64,000 nt of DNA, taken from positions 124,001-188,000 of the forward strand of contig NZ_JACOFV010000002.1 in NCBI RefSeq assembly GCF_014284255.1. The letters run 5' to 3'. The position numbers and the translations under genes are program-made. Position 1 is the stretch's first letter. Each line of letters begins with the position of its first letter. This DNA comes from Cognatundibacterium jejuense. GTDB lineage: Bacteria > Pseudomonadota > Gammaproteobacteria > Burkholderiales > Burkholderiaceae_D. This document shows, piece after piece, positions 1 through 9,830 of the stretch. The notes below the pieces were generated by a model that saw only the letters and a program-made list of their open reading frames with translations, was not told where the DNA came from and made no database searches.

Positions 1-123
1 CAACATCAAGAAGTACAACACCACAAACATCAACACCAATGGCAAGAAACTCATCAAGCCACCATCGCCACCAAATACACCACCAGCACCTGCGGACTGC
101 GCGTAAGCGTTAGAAATAAACAC
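1..123 (-). CDS. yajC: Preprotein translocase subunit YajC (N-terminal part, runs off the window)
   Basis: YajC is a small inner-membrane protein associated with SecDF in the Sec translocase. The 41 codons visible start at a GTG (121-123) with a GGAG Shine-Dalgarno 7 nt upstream. They encode a short N-terminus with the typical ISNAYAQ stretch, a glycine-rich segment, and the start of one hydrophobic helix (SFLPLVLMFVVLYFLML). The rest lies left of base 1. The gene is in the expected queA-tgt-yajC order, but an amine oxidase gene lies between tgt and yajC. Identity rests on the N-terminal pattern and gene order; confidence is high for a partial gene. Confidence 0.85.
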   Translation of the reverse strand, partial: MFISNAYAQSAGAGGVFGGDGGLMSFLPLVLMFVVLYFLML

Positions 124-182
124 GTTAAGACTCCATTCGTTATAAGAAACAGCAGCCCATCAAAACAAGCCGCTTTCGTTGC

Positions 183-214
183 AATTACCCATATATCGTG
201 ACAGATGGGTAATT
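183..214. repeat. Perfect 10-bp inverted repeat upstream of yajC
   Basis: The arms AATTACCCAT (183-192) and ATGGGTAATT (205-214) are exact reverse complements separated by 12 nt. The element lies about 60 bp upstream of the yajC start. It has no T-tract on the yajC strand, so an operator or structured leader is more likely than a terminator. No regulator is assigned. Confidence 0.55.
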
Positions 215-283
215 TTCAATTGGCAAAGCGCCACATTCTAGCATTGGCAAGCAAAAATACCGCTTTTTCGTGCGCTTTACTGT

Positions 284-299
284 GTTTTGCTAGCAAAAC
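284..299. repeat. 16-bp perfect palindrome in the amine oxidase-yajC spacer
   Basis: GTTTTGCTAGCAAAAC reads identically on both strands. It is followed immediately by another inverted repeat, ATCATCT (303-309) with AGATGAT (322-328), which runs into a short T-stretch on the plus strand. Together with the repeat at 183-214 this 250-bp spacer holds three inverted repeats. The function is unknown; a terminator for the amine oxidase gene or a protein-binding site are both possible. Confidence 0.5.
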
Positions 300-373
300 T
301 TCATCATCTCATTCATTTTTTAGATGATTTTTGGCGTTGCCATAGCAAAACCGTACCAGATTTGCACTCAATT

Positions 374-1897
374 TCAGGCAACGTTCATTGTTTCTAGCGC
401 CAACTCAGCCGTGTTCAATGCACCTTCGACAAACCCCTGATAATCAGAATACGCTTCACCAACAATATGAATATTTTTAGCCCCAGATCCAAAATCAAAG
501 GCTTTAAACACATCCATCACCTTCCATGAACGTACACCTGGCTGCCAACCGTGATTGGCGGCGCCATACGGCGCACGTGCCCAATCACGGATACCATAGG
601 TAATGACTGAGTTCTTAATAAACGCCGCGGTTTCTTCCAAGCTCTTTTCTTCAAACATGTGGCGTGCCTGCTCAGTTAAACTTAAACCGGAACGATTAAT
701 ATCAATCAAGCGCTTCACATCGCGCGCGACAAACAAAGAGAAGGCTTCTACGATTTTGGCATTTTGATCAATTTCTGCGCGGTCGTGCTTATCGCCCTCA
801 ACCACGTAATGCTTCCAGAACTCGGTCGAAGGACGATCCATGTATAACAAAACCATGCCATGCCCGTCTTTGTCTTTATTCTCTGGGCGGCGGAAATAAT
901 GAATCTCACGAGTCGGTAAGCAGCTCGCATATTGTTGCGGCTTTTGAGAATAATCCCACCACGGCGCATCCGTCACAAAAAACAGCTTTAGCATCGGGAA
1001 GCCATTCACGGAATCAAGCTGGCTCGACACGTGCTCTGGCAAGGAAGATGCCAATTTAACCAATGGCAAGCGCGGCAACGCCAAAATCAGGCGATCAGTT
1101 TGTAACTGGATCACGCCATTTTTGGTATTGATTTCCAGCTCCAGACGCGGCTGCCCCATCGCCACTTGTTTGAAGCTTTTCAAGGTATGCCCACCAGCCA
1201 GTGTGACATTACTTGATGCGCGCAATTTAGCCATGATGCTATCGGTTAGCTTGGCACTACCACCATCAATCGTTGCCAATTCCTGCCCTACTGTTTTCAA
1301 GGCGCGCAGCCACCAAATGATCCATTCAATTGCATTCAGATTTTCCGGCAGCATGTGGTAAAAAGTACCAGTATCACGCAACTTGGTCAGTGCCAGATGC
1401 GACAACACGCCTTGCGCCGACATCGCATTCCAAAAGCCCATGCTCCATAATGGCTGGCCATTCAACTGCGCGTGTTTGCGCATACGCTGGTAATCGGCTT
1501 CCGTTTGCTTATCGATCCAAGCCTGATCATCGGGTGATTGCCCCATGATCAGCATGATGCCGCGTTTGAGCAGTTGCAATGAATTAAGTCCTAATTCTTC
1601 ATCCGGCAAATCATAGGTTGGGGCATTGACCTCTTCACCTACCGGGCCACTAAAATCAATCAGCTTCACGCCCAGATCACGGCATAAACCTGCAAAGCGT
1701 GGTTGCAGCGTCGGTTCAAAGCGCATTGGGCCCCATTCAGCGGTAAAGCCATCCAGGTCTTCGGTCTCGATGCGACCACCCCAACGATCCGCAGAGCCTT
1801 CCAACACCACCACTTGCTGACCGGACTCAGCGAGCCGCCAGGCGCAATACAAACCGGCAATACCGCCACCCGCGATCACCACAGGATGAAAATTCAT
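374..1897 (-). CDS. FAD-dependent flavin amine oxidase family protein
   Basis: This 507-residue protein is predicted to oxidise an amine using FAD. The N-terminus carries a Rossmann dinucleotide-binding motif (GGGIAGLYCAW, about residues 10-20), then the second-strand acidic ELE-like position (VVVLEG) and an RWGGRIET motif typical of the amine oxidase family. Near the C-terminus IVGEAYSDYQGFVEGAL is the second FAD-contacting segment. There is no signal peptide, so it is likely cytoplasmic. The ATG has a strong AAGGAG 5 nt upstream. It is inserted between tgt and yajC, which are usually adjacent. The substrate cannot be told from sequence; a desaturase or L-amino-acid oxidase role is also possible. 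Confidence 0.82.
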   Translation of the reverse strand: MNFHPVVIAGGGIAGLYCAWRLAESGQQVVVLEGSADRWGGRIETEDLDGFTAEWGPMRFEPTLQPRFAGLCRDLGVKLIDFSGPVGEEVNAPTYDLPDEELGLNSLQLLKRGIMLIMGQSPDDQAWIDKQTEADYQRMRKHAQLNGQPLWSMGFWNAMSAQGVLSHLALTKLRDTGTFYHMLPENLNAIEWIIWWLRALKTVGQELATIDGGSAKLTDSIMAKLRASSNVTLAGGHTLKSFKQVAMGQPRLELEINTKNGVIQLQTDRLILALPRLPLVKLASSLPEHVSSQLDSVNGFPMLKLFFVTDAPWWDYSQKPQQYASCLPTREIHYFRRPENKDKDGHGMVLLYMDRPSTEFWKHYVVEGDKHDRAEIDQNAKIVEAFSLFVARDVKRLIDINRSGLSLTEQARHMFEEKSLEETAAFIKNSVITYGIRDWARAPYGAANHGWQPGVRSWKVMDVFKAFDFGSGAKNIHIVGEAYSDYQGFVEGALNTAELALETMNVA

Positions 1898-2062
1898 GTT
1901 GTCTCCTTTTTATTTTTACGTCTATGCAGCGAGCGTTGATCTCAGCCACAGAGCTATCAGCAATGCAGAAAATCTGTCAGACGCGATTTTACCCTCGGAG
2001 AGCCGCAAAAAGCCGTGAATCACCGACTATATTTGAAAAACTCATATCGTTATGACAAACGT

Positions 2063-2090
2063 AAAAAAGGGCCGCAGCGCGACCCTTTTT
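2063..2090 (-). terminator. Rho-independent terminator downstream of tgt
   Basis: Read on the minus strand, a GC-rich stem (GGGTCGC pairing with GCGGCCC, one G-T wobble) is flanked by A and T tracts, giving a canonical bidirectional-looking terminator 45 bp after the tgt stop. It would separate tgt from the downstream amine oxidase and yajC genes. Confidence 0.8.
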
Positions 2091-2134
2091 GGACTGCATC
2101 AATTCAATTTGATGCTTTGAATCTTCAGGTAAAT

Positions 2135-3322
<1,188 letters not shown>

Positions 3323-3331
3323 TCATCCGAC

Positions 3332-4390
3332 TTATTTGTTCGCAGCAGCCTGATCACCGGAGGTGTTGTTCAGTAACATTGCATCGCCATAGCTAAAAAA
3401 ACGATATTGTTGTGCAATCGCATGGGCATAAGCAGCCTTGATACTATCGTAACCTGCAAATGCCGACACCAGCATCATCAACGTTGATTTTGGTAAGTGG
3501 AAATTCGTGATTAAGCGATCTACGGTTTTAAATACATACCCTGGCGTGATAAACAATTGTGTATCGTCACTGCCAGCCTCTAACTGACCAGATTGCGATG
3601 CCGATTCCAGGGCGCGCATACTTGTCGTACCAACCGCAACAACCTTACCGCCACTAACCTTGGCGGCGCGAACAGCATCCACAGTTTCTTGCGGCACGGT
3701 GTACCACTCGCTGTGCATGACGTGTTCGTTCAGGTTTTCTACACGCACAGGCTGAAAAGTACCAGCACCGACGTGCAAAGTCACATAAGCAAGCTGCACA
3801 CCTTTAGCCTGACAAGCTTGCAACAAGTTTCGATCAAAGTGCAAACCAGCCGTTGGCGCAGCCACAGCGCCCGGAACACGGTTATACACGGTTTGATAAC
3901 GCTGCTCGTCAAACTCGTCAGCATCATGCTCGATATACGGTGGCAACGGCAGACGTCCGTACTGTTCGAGCAAATCGAAAATATCTGACGGGAAAAACAG
4001 CGTAAAAAACTCACCTTCGCGCTCACCTACGACAACATCAAACGCATCTGCCAGACGAATTTTACTCCCCGGCAAAGGCGCTTTGGAGGCACGCATCTGA
4101 ACCAGAACACTGCGATTTTCTTCCGTATTTGATAAAACCCGCTCAACTAACATCTGCACTTTGCCGCCGGATTCCTTCACACCAAAAAATCGCGCTTTGA
4201 GAACCCGCGTATCATTAAACACCAGGACATCACCGGCATTCAATTGCTCGATTAAATCAGAAAAATGACGGTCTACGAGTTGCTCATGATCGACATGTAA
4301 CAAACGCGAAGCGGTACGGTCAGGCAATGGTATTTGCGCGATCAAGGTTTCGGGCAAATCAAAATCGAAGTCACTAAGAGAATATTTCAT
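3332..4390 (-). CDS. queA: S-adenosylmethionine:tRNA ribosyltransferase-isomerase
   Basis: QueA transfers and isomerises the ribosyl group of SAM onto preQ1-tRNA to form epoxyqueuosine. The protein has the family's N-terminal [25 protein letters not shown], the [11 protein letters not shown] segment, APTAGLHFD and the C-terminal [18 protein letters not shown]. An upstream in-frame ATG at 4414 exists, but family members begin just before LSDFDFDLP, so the ATG at 4390 (MKYSLSDF) is chosen, giving 352 residues. It heads the queA-tgt transcription unit and is divergent from recG. Confidence 0.97.
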   Translation of the reverse strand: MKYSLSDFDFDLPETLIAQIPLPDRTASRLLHVDHEQLVDRHFSDLIEQLNAGDVLVFNDTRVLKARFFGVKESGGKVQMLVERVLSNTEENRSVLVQMRASKAPLPGSKIRLADAFDVVVGEREGEFFTLFFPSDIFDLLEQYGRLPLPPYIEHDADEFDEQRYQTVYNRVPGAVAAPTAGLHFDRNLLQACQAKGVQLAYVTLHVGAGTFQPVRVENLNEHVMHSEWYTVPQETVDAVRAAKVSGGKVVAVGTTSMRALESASQSGQLEAGSDDTQLFITPGYVFKTVDRLITNFHLPKSTLMMLVSAFAGYDSIKAAYAHAIAQQYRFFSYGDAMLLNNTSGDQAAANK

Positions 4391-4563
4391 GCTCGGAATA
4401 CCAAAAAAGGCCAAAAAGGTAAAAACAAAATGCTGGACACTGTATAAAAAATCAGTAGAATAGTTTGCGGTATGCTATGCTTTTAAGATTGAAGTCAAAA
4501 AATTGACAGATCAACACATTTTTATCAAATCACGCAAACAGCAAAACCCACCATTTTACACCC

Positions 4564-6708
4564 ATGGCAGCTGAAGCCCCAAATCTACCCGCCGCAGCCC
4601 CTGAAATCACCGAAACACCGGATGATGTTAAAGCCAATGGCCGTGCCTCAGCGAAGAAAAGTAATAAAAAGCCTGCAGTCAATAGCACCGTCAAAGCCAG
4701 TGACAAACTAGCAAAATTAGGCTTGCGTAAAGACATGGATTTTGCCTTGCATCTGCCAATGCGCTATGAAGACGAAACCAGCATTACCAGCATGCACGAT
4801 GCCTCATTGCGTGGTGGCAGCACAGCACAAGTTGAAGGTGTCGTTACCGAATCGGATGTGCAATATCGTCCGCGTCGACAACTAGTTGTTACCATTTCTG
4901 ATGATAGCGGCCAAATAGTGCTGCGTTTTTTAAATTTTTACGGCAGCCAACTCAAACAAATGGCAGTCGGTGTGCGTGTCCGCGCACGGGGCGAATTAAA
5001 GCATGGTTTCTTCGGTGCAGAAATGGTGCATCCGACATACAAAATCGTCAATGAGGGAGCGCCATTAGCGACGGCATTAACGCCCGTCTACCCTTCCGGC
5101 GAAGGCGTACCCCAATCGCTATTACGCAAAGCAATTGCTAACGCTCTGGGACGCATGCATTGGCGCGACACCTTATCACCAGCACGATTGGCGGCACTGG
5201 GATTACCCGGCATCGAAGAAAGCGTGCGTATTCTGCACAACCCGCCGCCAGACATCGATCAATACAGCCTGATAGAACACGAACATCCAGCCTGGCAACG
5301 CGTCAAATTTGACGAATTATTGGCACAACAATTGTCGCTCAAGCGCGCGCAGATTACGCGCCGTAGCAAAGGTGCAAATGCCTTGCCTATGGTTGGTGAA
5401 TTGAGCAATGCGTTCTTACTTAATTTGCCGTTTTCATTGACGGGCGCACAAGAAAAAGTGTTGGCAGAAATTCGCCATGATTTGCGTGCCAGTTACCCTA
5501 TGCAACGCTTATTACAAGGCGACGTTGGTAGCGGCAAAACCATCGTCGCTGCACTGGCTGCCGCACAAGCGATAGACAATGGTTATCAGGCTGCGCTCAT
5601 GGCACCAACAGAAATTTTGGCGGAACAACATTTCCGCAAAATTGCCGCCTGGCTAGAGCCTTTGGGTGTCAAGACTGCATGGCTGACTGGTAGTCTGAAG
5701 AAAAAAGAAAAAGACGCCGCCAATGCTTTAATTAGTTCTGGCGAAGCGCAATTGGTCATCGGCACCCATGCGTTGATTCAAGATACGGTGCAGTTTAAAA
5801 AATTGGGATTAGTGATAGTCGACGAGCAGCATCGCTTTGGTGTCAGCCAACGTTTAAATCTGGCGAACAAAGCTGAGCAAGGCAAAGTCCCGCATCAACT
5901 GATGATGTCAGCCACACCAATTCCTCGCACGCTGGCGATGACCTATTTTGCTGATCTGGAAGTCTCAGTCATTGATGAGTTACCGCCTGGTCGTACACCG
6001 ATCGTTACGCGTGTGATTGATCAGAATCGTCGCGATGAAGTCATCGCCCGTGTGCACGCAGCTGCCCAGGAAGGCAAGCAAGTGTATTGGGTATGCCCGC
6101 TGATCGAAGAATCAGAAACCCTACAATTACAAACGGCTACTGATACCCACATAATGCTCGCTGCCGCGCTGCCAGGCATTCAAGTGGGCCTCGTACATGG
6201 TCGTTTAAAACCTGCGGAGAAACAGCAGGTCATGAATGATTTTATCCACAACCGTAGTCAGGTGTTAGTCGCTACCACGGTAATTGAAGTGGGCGTTGAC
6301 GTACCCAATGCGAGTCTGATGGTGATTGAACACGCTGAACGTTTTGGTCTGTCGCAGTTGCATCAGTTGCGTGGCCGTGTCGGGCGTGGCGCTGCTGCGA
6401 GCGTCTGCCTGCTACTATACCAAGGCCCGCTTGGTGGCACCGCCAAACAACGACTTGCAACCATGCGTGAAAGTAATGATGGCTTTGAAATCGCACGTAA
6501 AGATCTAGAGCTACGCGGCCCTGGTGAATTCCTCGGTGCGCGGCAATCCGGTGAAGCCATGTTACGGTTTGCGAATCTGGAAACCGATCAGTGGCTGGTA
6601 GAAAAAGCCCGTAATCTGGCCGATGATTTATTAAAAAACGATCCCGTGACTGTCGCTGCGCATCTGGAACGCTGGCTGGGAAATCGGGAAGAATTTTTGC
6701 GGGTTTAA
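4564..6708 (+). CDS. recG: ATP-dependent DNA helicase RecG
   Basis: RecG remodels stalled replication forks and Holliday junctions. The order is a short low-complexity N-terminal extension, the wedge/OB domain (about residues 75-170), and two helicase lobes. Walker A is GDVGSGKT at residues 319-326, the Walker B variant is DEQH at 420-423, motif III is SATPIPRT, and motif VI is QLRGRVGRG. The C-terminal DLELRGPGEFLGARQSG is the TRG region characteristic of RecG. At 714 residues it is slightly longer than most because of the alanine-rich N-terminus; a later start is possible since no strong Shine-Dalgarno precedes 4564. Confidence 0.97.
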   Translation: MAAEAPNLPAAAPEITETPDDVKANGRASAKKSNKKPAVNSTVKASDKLAKLGLRKDMDFALHLPMRYEDETSITSMHDASLRGGSTAQVEGVVTESDVQYRPRRQLVVTISDDSGQIVLRFLNFYGSQLKQMAVGVRVRARGELKHGFFGAEMVHPTYKIVNEGAPLATALTPVYPSGEGVPQSLLRKAIANALGRMHWRDTLSPARLAALGLPGIEESVRILHNPPPDIDQYSLIEHEHPAWQRVKFDELLAQQLSLKRAQITRRSKGANALPMVGELSNAFLLNLPFSLTGAQEKVLAEIRHDLRASYPMQRLLQGDVGSGKTIVAALAAAQAIDNGYQAALMAPTEILAEQHFRKIAAWLEPLGVKTAWLTGSLKKKEKDAANALISSGEAQLVIGTHALIQDTVQFKKLGLVIVDEQHRFGVSQRLNLANKAEQGKVPHQLMMSATPIPRTLAMTYFADLEVSVIDELPPGRTPIVTRVIDQNRRDEVIARVHAAAQEGKQVYWVCPLIEESETLQLQTATDTHIMLAAALPGIQVGLVHGRLKPAEKQQVMNDFIHNRSQVLVATTVIEVGVDVPNASLMVIEHAERFGLSQLHQLRGRVGRGAAASVCLLLYQGPLGGTAKQRLATMRESNDGFEIARKDLELRGPGEFLGARQSGEAMLRFANLETDQWLVEKARNLADDLLKNDPVTVAAHLERWLGNREEFLRV

Positions 6709-6803
6709 CACTCAATCAAAAGTATAAATCATCGCAACTTCCTAAGGCGATTGCAACCCACACGGCATCGCGTAAGCATCATGACTAGCGGATTGTACCC
6801 GCC

Positions 6804-7604
6804 CTACAAAACCAAGGTTTCAACTAAAGTCGCAGTCAAAGATGTTCGCAACGAAGCCAGCGCATCATTAAATGCTGACAAACTCAATTTCGCTGTCGCC
6901 GTTGCCAGACATTGGGTAACACCGCTACCGGCTGAAACATATGGCTCCAATTGTGCCAACACAGTATCCGCAGGATCAAGAAAAGTCACCTGCTGTGCCG
7001 CAGTTTCGAAAAAAGATTTCAACCACGGAAGATGCGTGGACGACATTGTCATCACATCCAAGGTCGGATGTTGACTGAGAAGTTGCGCAATAAAATCACT
7101 CACAGTTTTTTGTGTGAATTCCGGATTATTAAGAAAATCAAAATTCTCTACCAGATCAACTAATGACGATGCATTGCTCAAAACCACGCTGTCATGTTGC
7201 GATGTGTTCTTTGCGACGTAAGCTTGCATCGCAGTGCTCGTCACCATGGATTGCACACCTAAAATCGCGACGTGCTTAGAAACAGATTTTTCCAAGGCTT
7301 CACGCACCGGAGGAAATACACCAATAACGGGTACAGAGACCGCCTTGCGCAAGTCATCAAGAACAACGATGCTCGGCGCGTTTGATGCTAACACTACGGC
7401 TTCACAACCTTGACGTTGCAAATATTCTGTGGCGGCACGTACCGATTGCAATAATTGTTGTGGTGTCTTTGTACCATAAGGAAAACTGGCCCGATCAGCA
7501 AAATAGACAATATCTTGAGATGGGAAACGACGACGGACTCTTTCTACGATCGCATAGCTACCGATACCTGCATCAAAAACACCTATAGGGCGATGAAGTT
7601 TCAT
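6804..7604 (-). CDS. Glutamate racemase-like protein lacking both catalytic cysteines
   Basis: The 266-residue protein aligns by motif with MurI, the cofactor-independent glutamate racemase. It keeps the N-terminal IGVFDAG with Asp11, the YFADRASFPYG segment and the histidine after the second active-site cysteine (His191). However, the first catalytic cysteine (ACNT in MurI) is serine here (ASNA, Ser74), and the second (GCTH) is also serine (SSTH, Ser189). Two-base racemisation through thiols is therefore not expected. The reading frame is intact. It may be a non-racemising paralogue, a binding or regulatory protein, or an enzyme with altered chemistry. It lies convergent with recG and has no partner gene. 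Fold assignment is confident; function is not. Confidence 0.75.
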   Translation of the reverse strand: MKLHRPIGVFDAGIGSYAIVERVRRRFPSQDIVYFADRASFPYGTKTPQQLLQSVRAATEYLQRQGCEAVVLASNAPSIVVLDDLRKAVSVPVIGVFPPVREALEKSVSKHVAILGVQSMVTSTAMQAYVAKNTSQHDSVVLSNASSLVDLVENFDFLNNPEFTQKTVSDFIAQLLSQHPTLDVMTMSSTHLPWLKSFFETAAQQVTFLDPADTVLAQLEPYVSAGSGVTQCLATATAKLSLSAFNDALASLRTSLTATLVETLVL

Positions 7605-7669
7605 TATTGAGCAACACCTAAAATTAATCTAAAAGATCAGTAGCGGGATCCGACACACTGACCAGACAG

Positions 7670-7701
7670 CTTTCTGATTCTTTGTACAATGAATCAGAAA
7701 G
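7670..7701. repeat. Perfect 11-bp inverted repeat between two divergent genes
   Basis: CTTTCTGATTC (7670-7680) and GAATCAGAAAG (7691-7701) are exact reverse complements separated by 10 nt that contain the palindrome TTGTACAA. The repeat lies in the divergent spacer between the racemase-like gene and the YbaK remnant. It has no T-tract, so an operator or cruciform is more likely than a terminator. Confidence 0.55.
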
Positions 7702-7755
7702 TCAAAATTTCAATGCATGTGCAAAAAATTTTATCAAAGTATAAAAGGAATGAAG

Positions 7756-8046
7756 ATGTTTGAAAAACTAAAATCTTTGCTGATAACCAACAATGCCCGC
7801 CTCAAAGAAATTCATCACGCCTCCGAAGGCAATAGTGAAAAAGTTGCCGCCGTGCGTGGAACAGAAGTAGGCCAAGGTGCCAAAGCCATACTCTGTCGTA
7901 CCAAAGAAGATGAGAACATCCTGGTCCTTGCGGTTTTGCCGGGCGATAGAAAACTGGATTTTAAAAAGCTAGCGCAAGCAATATCCTGCAAAAAAATTAC
8001 ACTTGCTGCACCTGCAAAGGTCAATCAAAATTGGCTGGTTATGTAA
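7756..8046 (+). pseudogene. Truncated YbaK/EbsC-type aminoacyl-tRNA deacylase remnant
   Basis: The 96 residues match the first part of the YbaK/EbsC domain: the RGTEVGQGAKAILC strand with its conserved lysine, the VLPGDRKLDFKKL segment and KKITLAAP. Family members of this type are about 160 residues and continue with a Gly-Pro-rich catalytic loop and a C-terminal sheet; here a stop follows within 15 residues of KKITLA. Only 65 bp separate the stop from the next gene and I see no remnant of the missing half in any frame. The start at 7756 (MFEKLKSLL) has AAGGAA 6 nt upstream and fits the family better than the ATG at 7717. It may be a deletion relic or a shortened protein. Confidence 0.65.
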
Positions 8047-8111
8047 AAAAACATTTCCATTTAATAATTTTCTGCCTAAAATGAAAATTCTCGTTTTGCG
8101 GAGAACGTGCT

Positions 8112-8885
8112 ATGTCACAAATTATTGTGTTGTTACTTCTCGGCATGTTTTTTTCGCACGCCCACGCTGACGGCGTCAATCTCAAATTCTGCTACGAAGA
8201 CGACTCGGTCTACCCCTGGATTACCGGAACTAATGAAGGCTTAGTCATTTCGGAAATTCATATGATAGAAAAAGAGGTAGATATGCAGTTTGAGCTAATA
8301 CGTCTGCCTTGGAAGCGTTGTCAGAATGAGGTAAAAGAGGGGCGTATTCATGCAGCAATCGCCGCCAGCTTCAACAAAGATCGCGCTAAGTGGGGAAGCT
8401 ATCCGGTCGACACCAAGGGAGGGCTCAATAAGGAATTGAGCCTTTTTACAGATAGCTTTTTCATTTATCGCAGGACCGATAGCGCGGTACGTTGGCAAAA
8501 CCATCGCTTTGAAAATCTAAATCAAAAAAACGTTGGCGTACAACTCGGTTATAGCGCAGGCAAAGATCTGGAAGAACTTGGCTATCAAGTCACTTATTTG
8601 CCAACCAGCGAAGATCTGGTTGCGGTTCTCAAATCTCATTCTTTGGAAGTCATCGTATTACAAAATTACGAAGCACAAAGACTGATCACGCTCAATCCCG
8701 ATTTAGAAAAAATCATGGTAAAAGAAGCTGAACCTGTCAAAGTGGCAGAGCAATTTCTCTTATTTAATACCTCTTTTTATAATGCGAATGCTTCACTTGT
8801 ACAAACAATTTGGGAGGCAGCTGCGAAGGTACGTAAGAGCAAAGCGTTTAAGGATGAGCGCGCAGTCTATTTAAAAGAAAAATAG
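8112..8885 (+). CDS. Periplasmic solute-binding protein, family 3-like
   Basis: The 257-residue product starts with a signal peptide (hydrophobic stretch ending SHAHA, cleavage about residue 19) and then reads like a bacterial extracellular solute-binding protein family 3 domain: LKFCYEDDSVYPW at the start of lobe 1, then WKRCQNEVKEGRIHAAI, with a second lobe starting around NVGVQLGYSAGKDLE. GGAG lies 8 nt before the ATG. No permease or ATPase gene is adjacent, so it either serves a transporter elsewhere or has been recruited as a sensor. The ligand is unknown. It follows the YbaK remnant closely and converges on the VOC gene. Confidence 0.75.
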   Translation: MSQIIVLLLLGMFFSHAHADGVNLKFCYEDDSVYPWITGTNEGLVISEIHMIEKEVDMQFELIRLPWKRCQNEVKEGRIHAAIAASFNKDRAKWGSYPVDTKGGLNKELSLFTDSFFIYRRTDSAVRWQNHRFENLNQKNVGVQLGYSAGKDLEELGYQVTYLPTSEDLVAVLKSHSLEVIVLQNYEAQRLITLNPDLEKIMVKEAEPVKVAEQFLLFNTSFYNANASLVQTIWEAAAKVRKSKAFKDERAVYLKEK

Positions 8886-8906
8886 TTATAGCCCGTATAT
8901 TGCAAC

Positions 8907-9296
8907 TTAAACGAAGTTTAGCTCTATGCCATTTCCTAACGGATCATTGAAAAAAATTTGCTGTTGAGTCGGAAAACCCTCGGATGCGGGGATTTCGGCA
9001 AGTCGATAAACGATGCCAGCCTGTTGCAACTTCTCTTGCATCGCCTGACTGTCTACACAATTAAATGCAACGTGATCAAAACTAGTTTTTAATTCAGATT
9101 GCCGTTGCTCGCCGCTCCGTATCTCAGACAAATGTAAAACTGCCTGATCACTGGCATACAGCCAAAATCCATAACTATTGAGGGCAGCACGCGGCCCCAC
9201 TTTAAGCCCTACAAATTCACAATAAAAATCCTTGAGCAACGCCATCTTTTCGCGATCCGCACGCAAATTGTAGTGACTCAATGACATAGCTGACAT
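8907..9296 (-). CDS. VOC-superfamily (glyoxalase/dioxygenase fold) protein
   Basis: The 129-residue protein fits a single vicinal-oxygen-chelate unit pair: an opening SHYNLRAD strand, the KDFYCEFVGLKVG helix-turn, the central FDHVAFNC strand carrying a possible metal-binding His, and a terminal FFNDPLGNGIELNF with the metal-binding Glu. The first metal-position His in SHYNL is also kept. These are metal-dependent isomerases, lyases or dioxygenases; the substrate cannot be assigned. It is a lone gene convergent with the solute-binding protein gene, with only 21 bp between the two stops. Confidence 0.75.
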   Translation of the reverse strand: MSAMSLSHYNLRADREKMALLKDFYCEFVGLKVGPRAALNSYGFWLYASDQAVLHLSEIRSGEQRQSELKTSFDHVAFNCVDSQAMQEKLQQAGIVYRLAEIPASEGFPTQQQIFFNDPLGNGIELNFV

Positions 9297-9365
9297 GCTC
9301 AGTGTCCTTAAATATTTATTTGATCGCTGATTTTTAAACCGCGTTACGACACCGCATTAGGAACA

Positions 9366-9830
9366 TTAACGAACAGATTTATTGATTACTTTATCTATCA
9401 TCTTCAACCGCAAATCCTGCTCGGCGCCACTGGCTGCCTGATCGTCAGATTCAGCTGGTTTAGGATGAACAAAGCCCTGAGTATCGTTGAGCTTCAAATG
9501 CTTGGTTGTAGAATTTTGGTCTGTGCATTCGGTGTCAGAAAAAACAGCCTTGCCATTAATGGTGCAGCGACGCACTCCCGTTTCAACTGTGACCGGCGTT
9601 GGTACGCCATTGCTTTCCTGTCCGGGTAGCTTTAAGTCTTTTACGCCAGAAGCTTTCTGTAACTCGTTCCCGATGACATTTGCCGACTTCCCCCAGCGTT
9701 GCCACACATCCTGAAAAGGTAAGTGGCCATTACGCTCCCAATAGAGCAGGCTCATGCCGATAGCAGCAACTGCCATAGAGAAAATCGCGACCCCGACTAA
9801 ACTAATACCATTTTGTTGTTTGAGACTCAT
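9366..9830 (-). CDS. Membrane-anchored DUF4124-like protein
   Basis: The 154 residues comprise one N-terminal transmembrane segment (about residues 10-30), a linker, and a small cysteine-containing segment [16 protein letters not shown], which resembles the DUF4124 pattern (a short strand pair ending in DTxC). The C-terminus is charged. Its ATG overlaps the mtgA stop by 4 nt, so it is translationally coupled to the transglycosylase and is the last gene of the RNB, TonB-like, aroE, mtgA operon. A periplasmic role linked to the cell wall is possible but unproven. Confidence 0.6.
   Translation of the reverse strand: MSLKQQNGISLVGVAIFSMAVAAIGMSLLYWERNGHLPFQDVWQRWGKSANVIGNELQKASGVKDLKLPGQESNGVPTPVTVETGVRRCTINGKAVFSDTECTDQNSTTKHLKLNDTQGFVHPKPAESDDQAASGAEQDLRLKMIDKVINKSVR

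Noticed and set aside
748-1939. Several 60-80 residue ORFs on both strands inside the amine oxidase gene
   Set aside because: They overlap a long, well-supported gene in other frames, have no ribosome-binding sites and no recognisable motifs.
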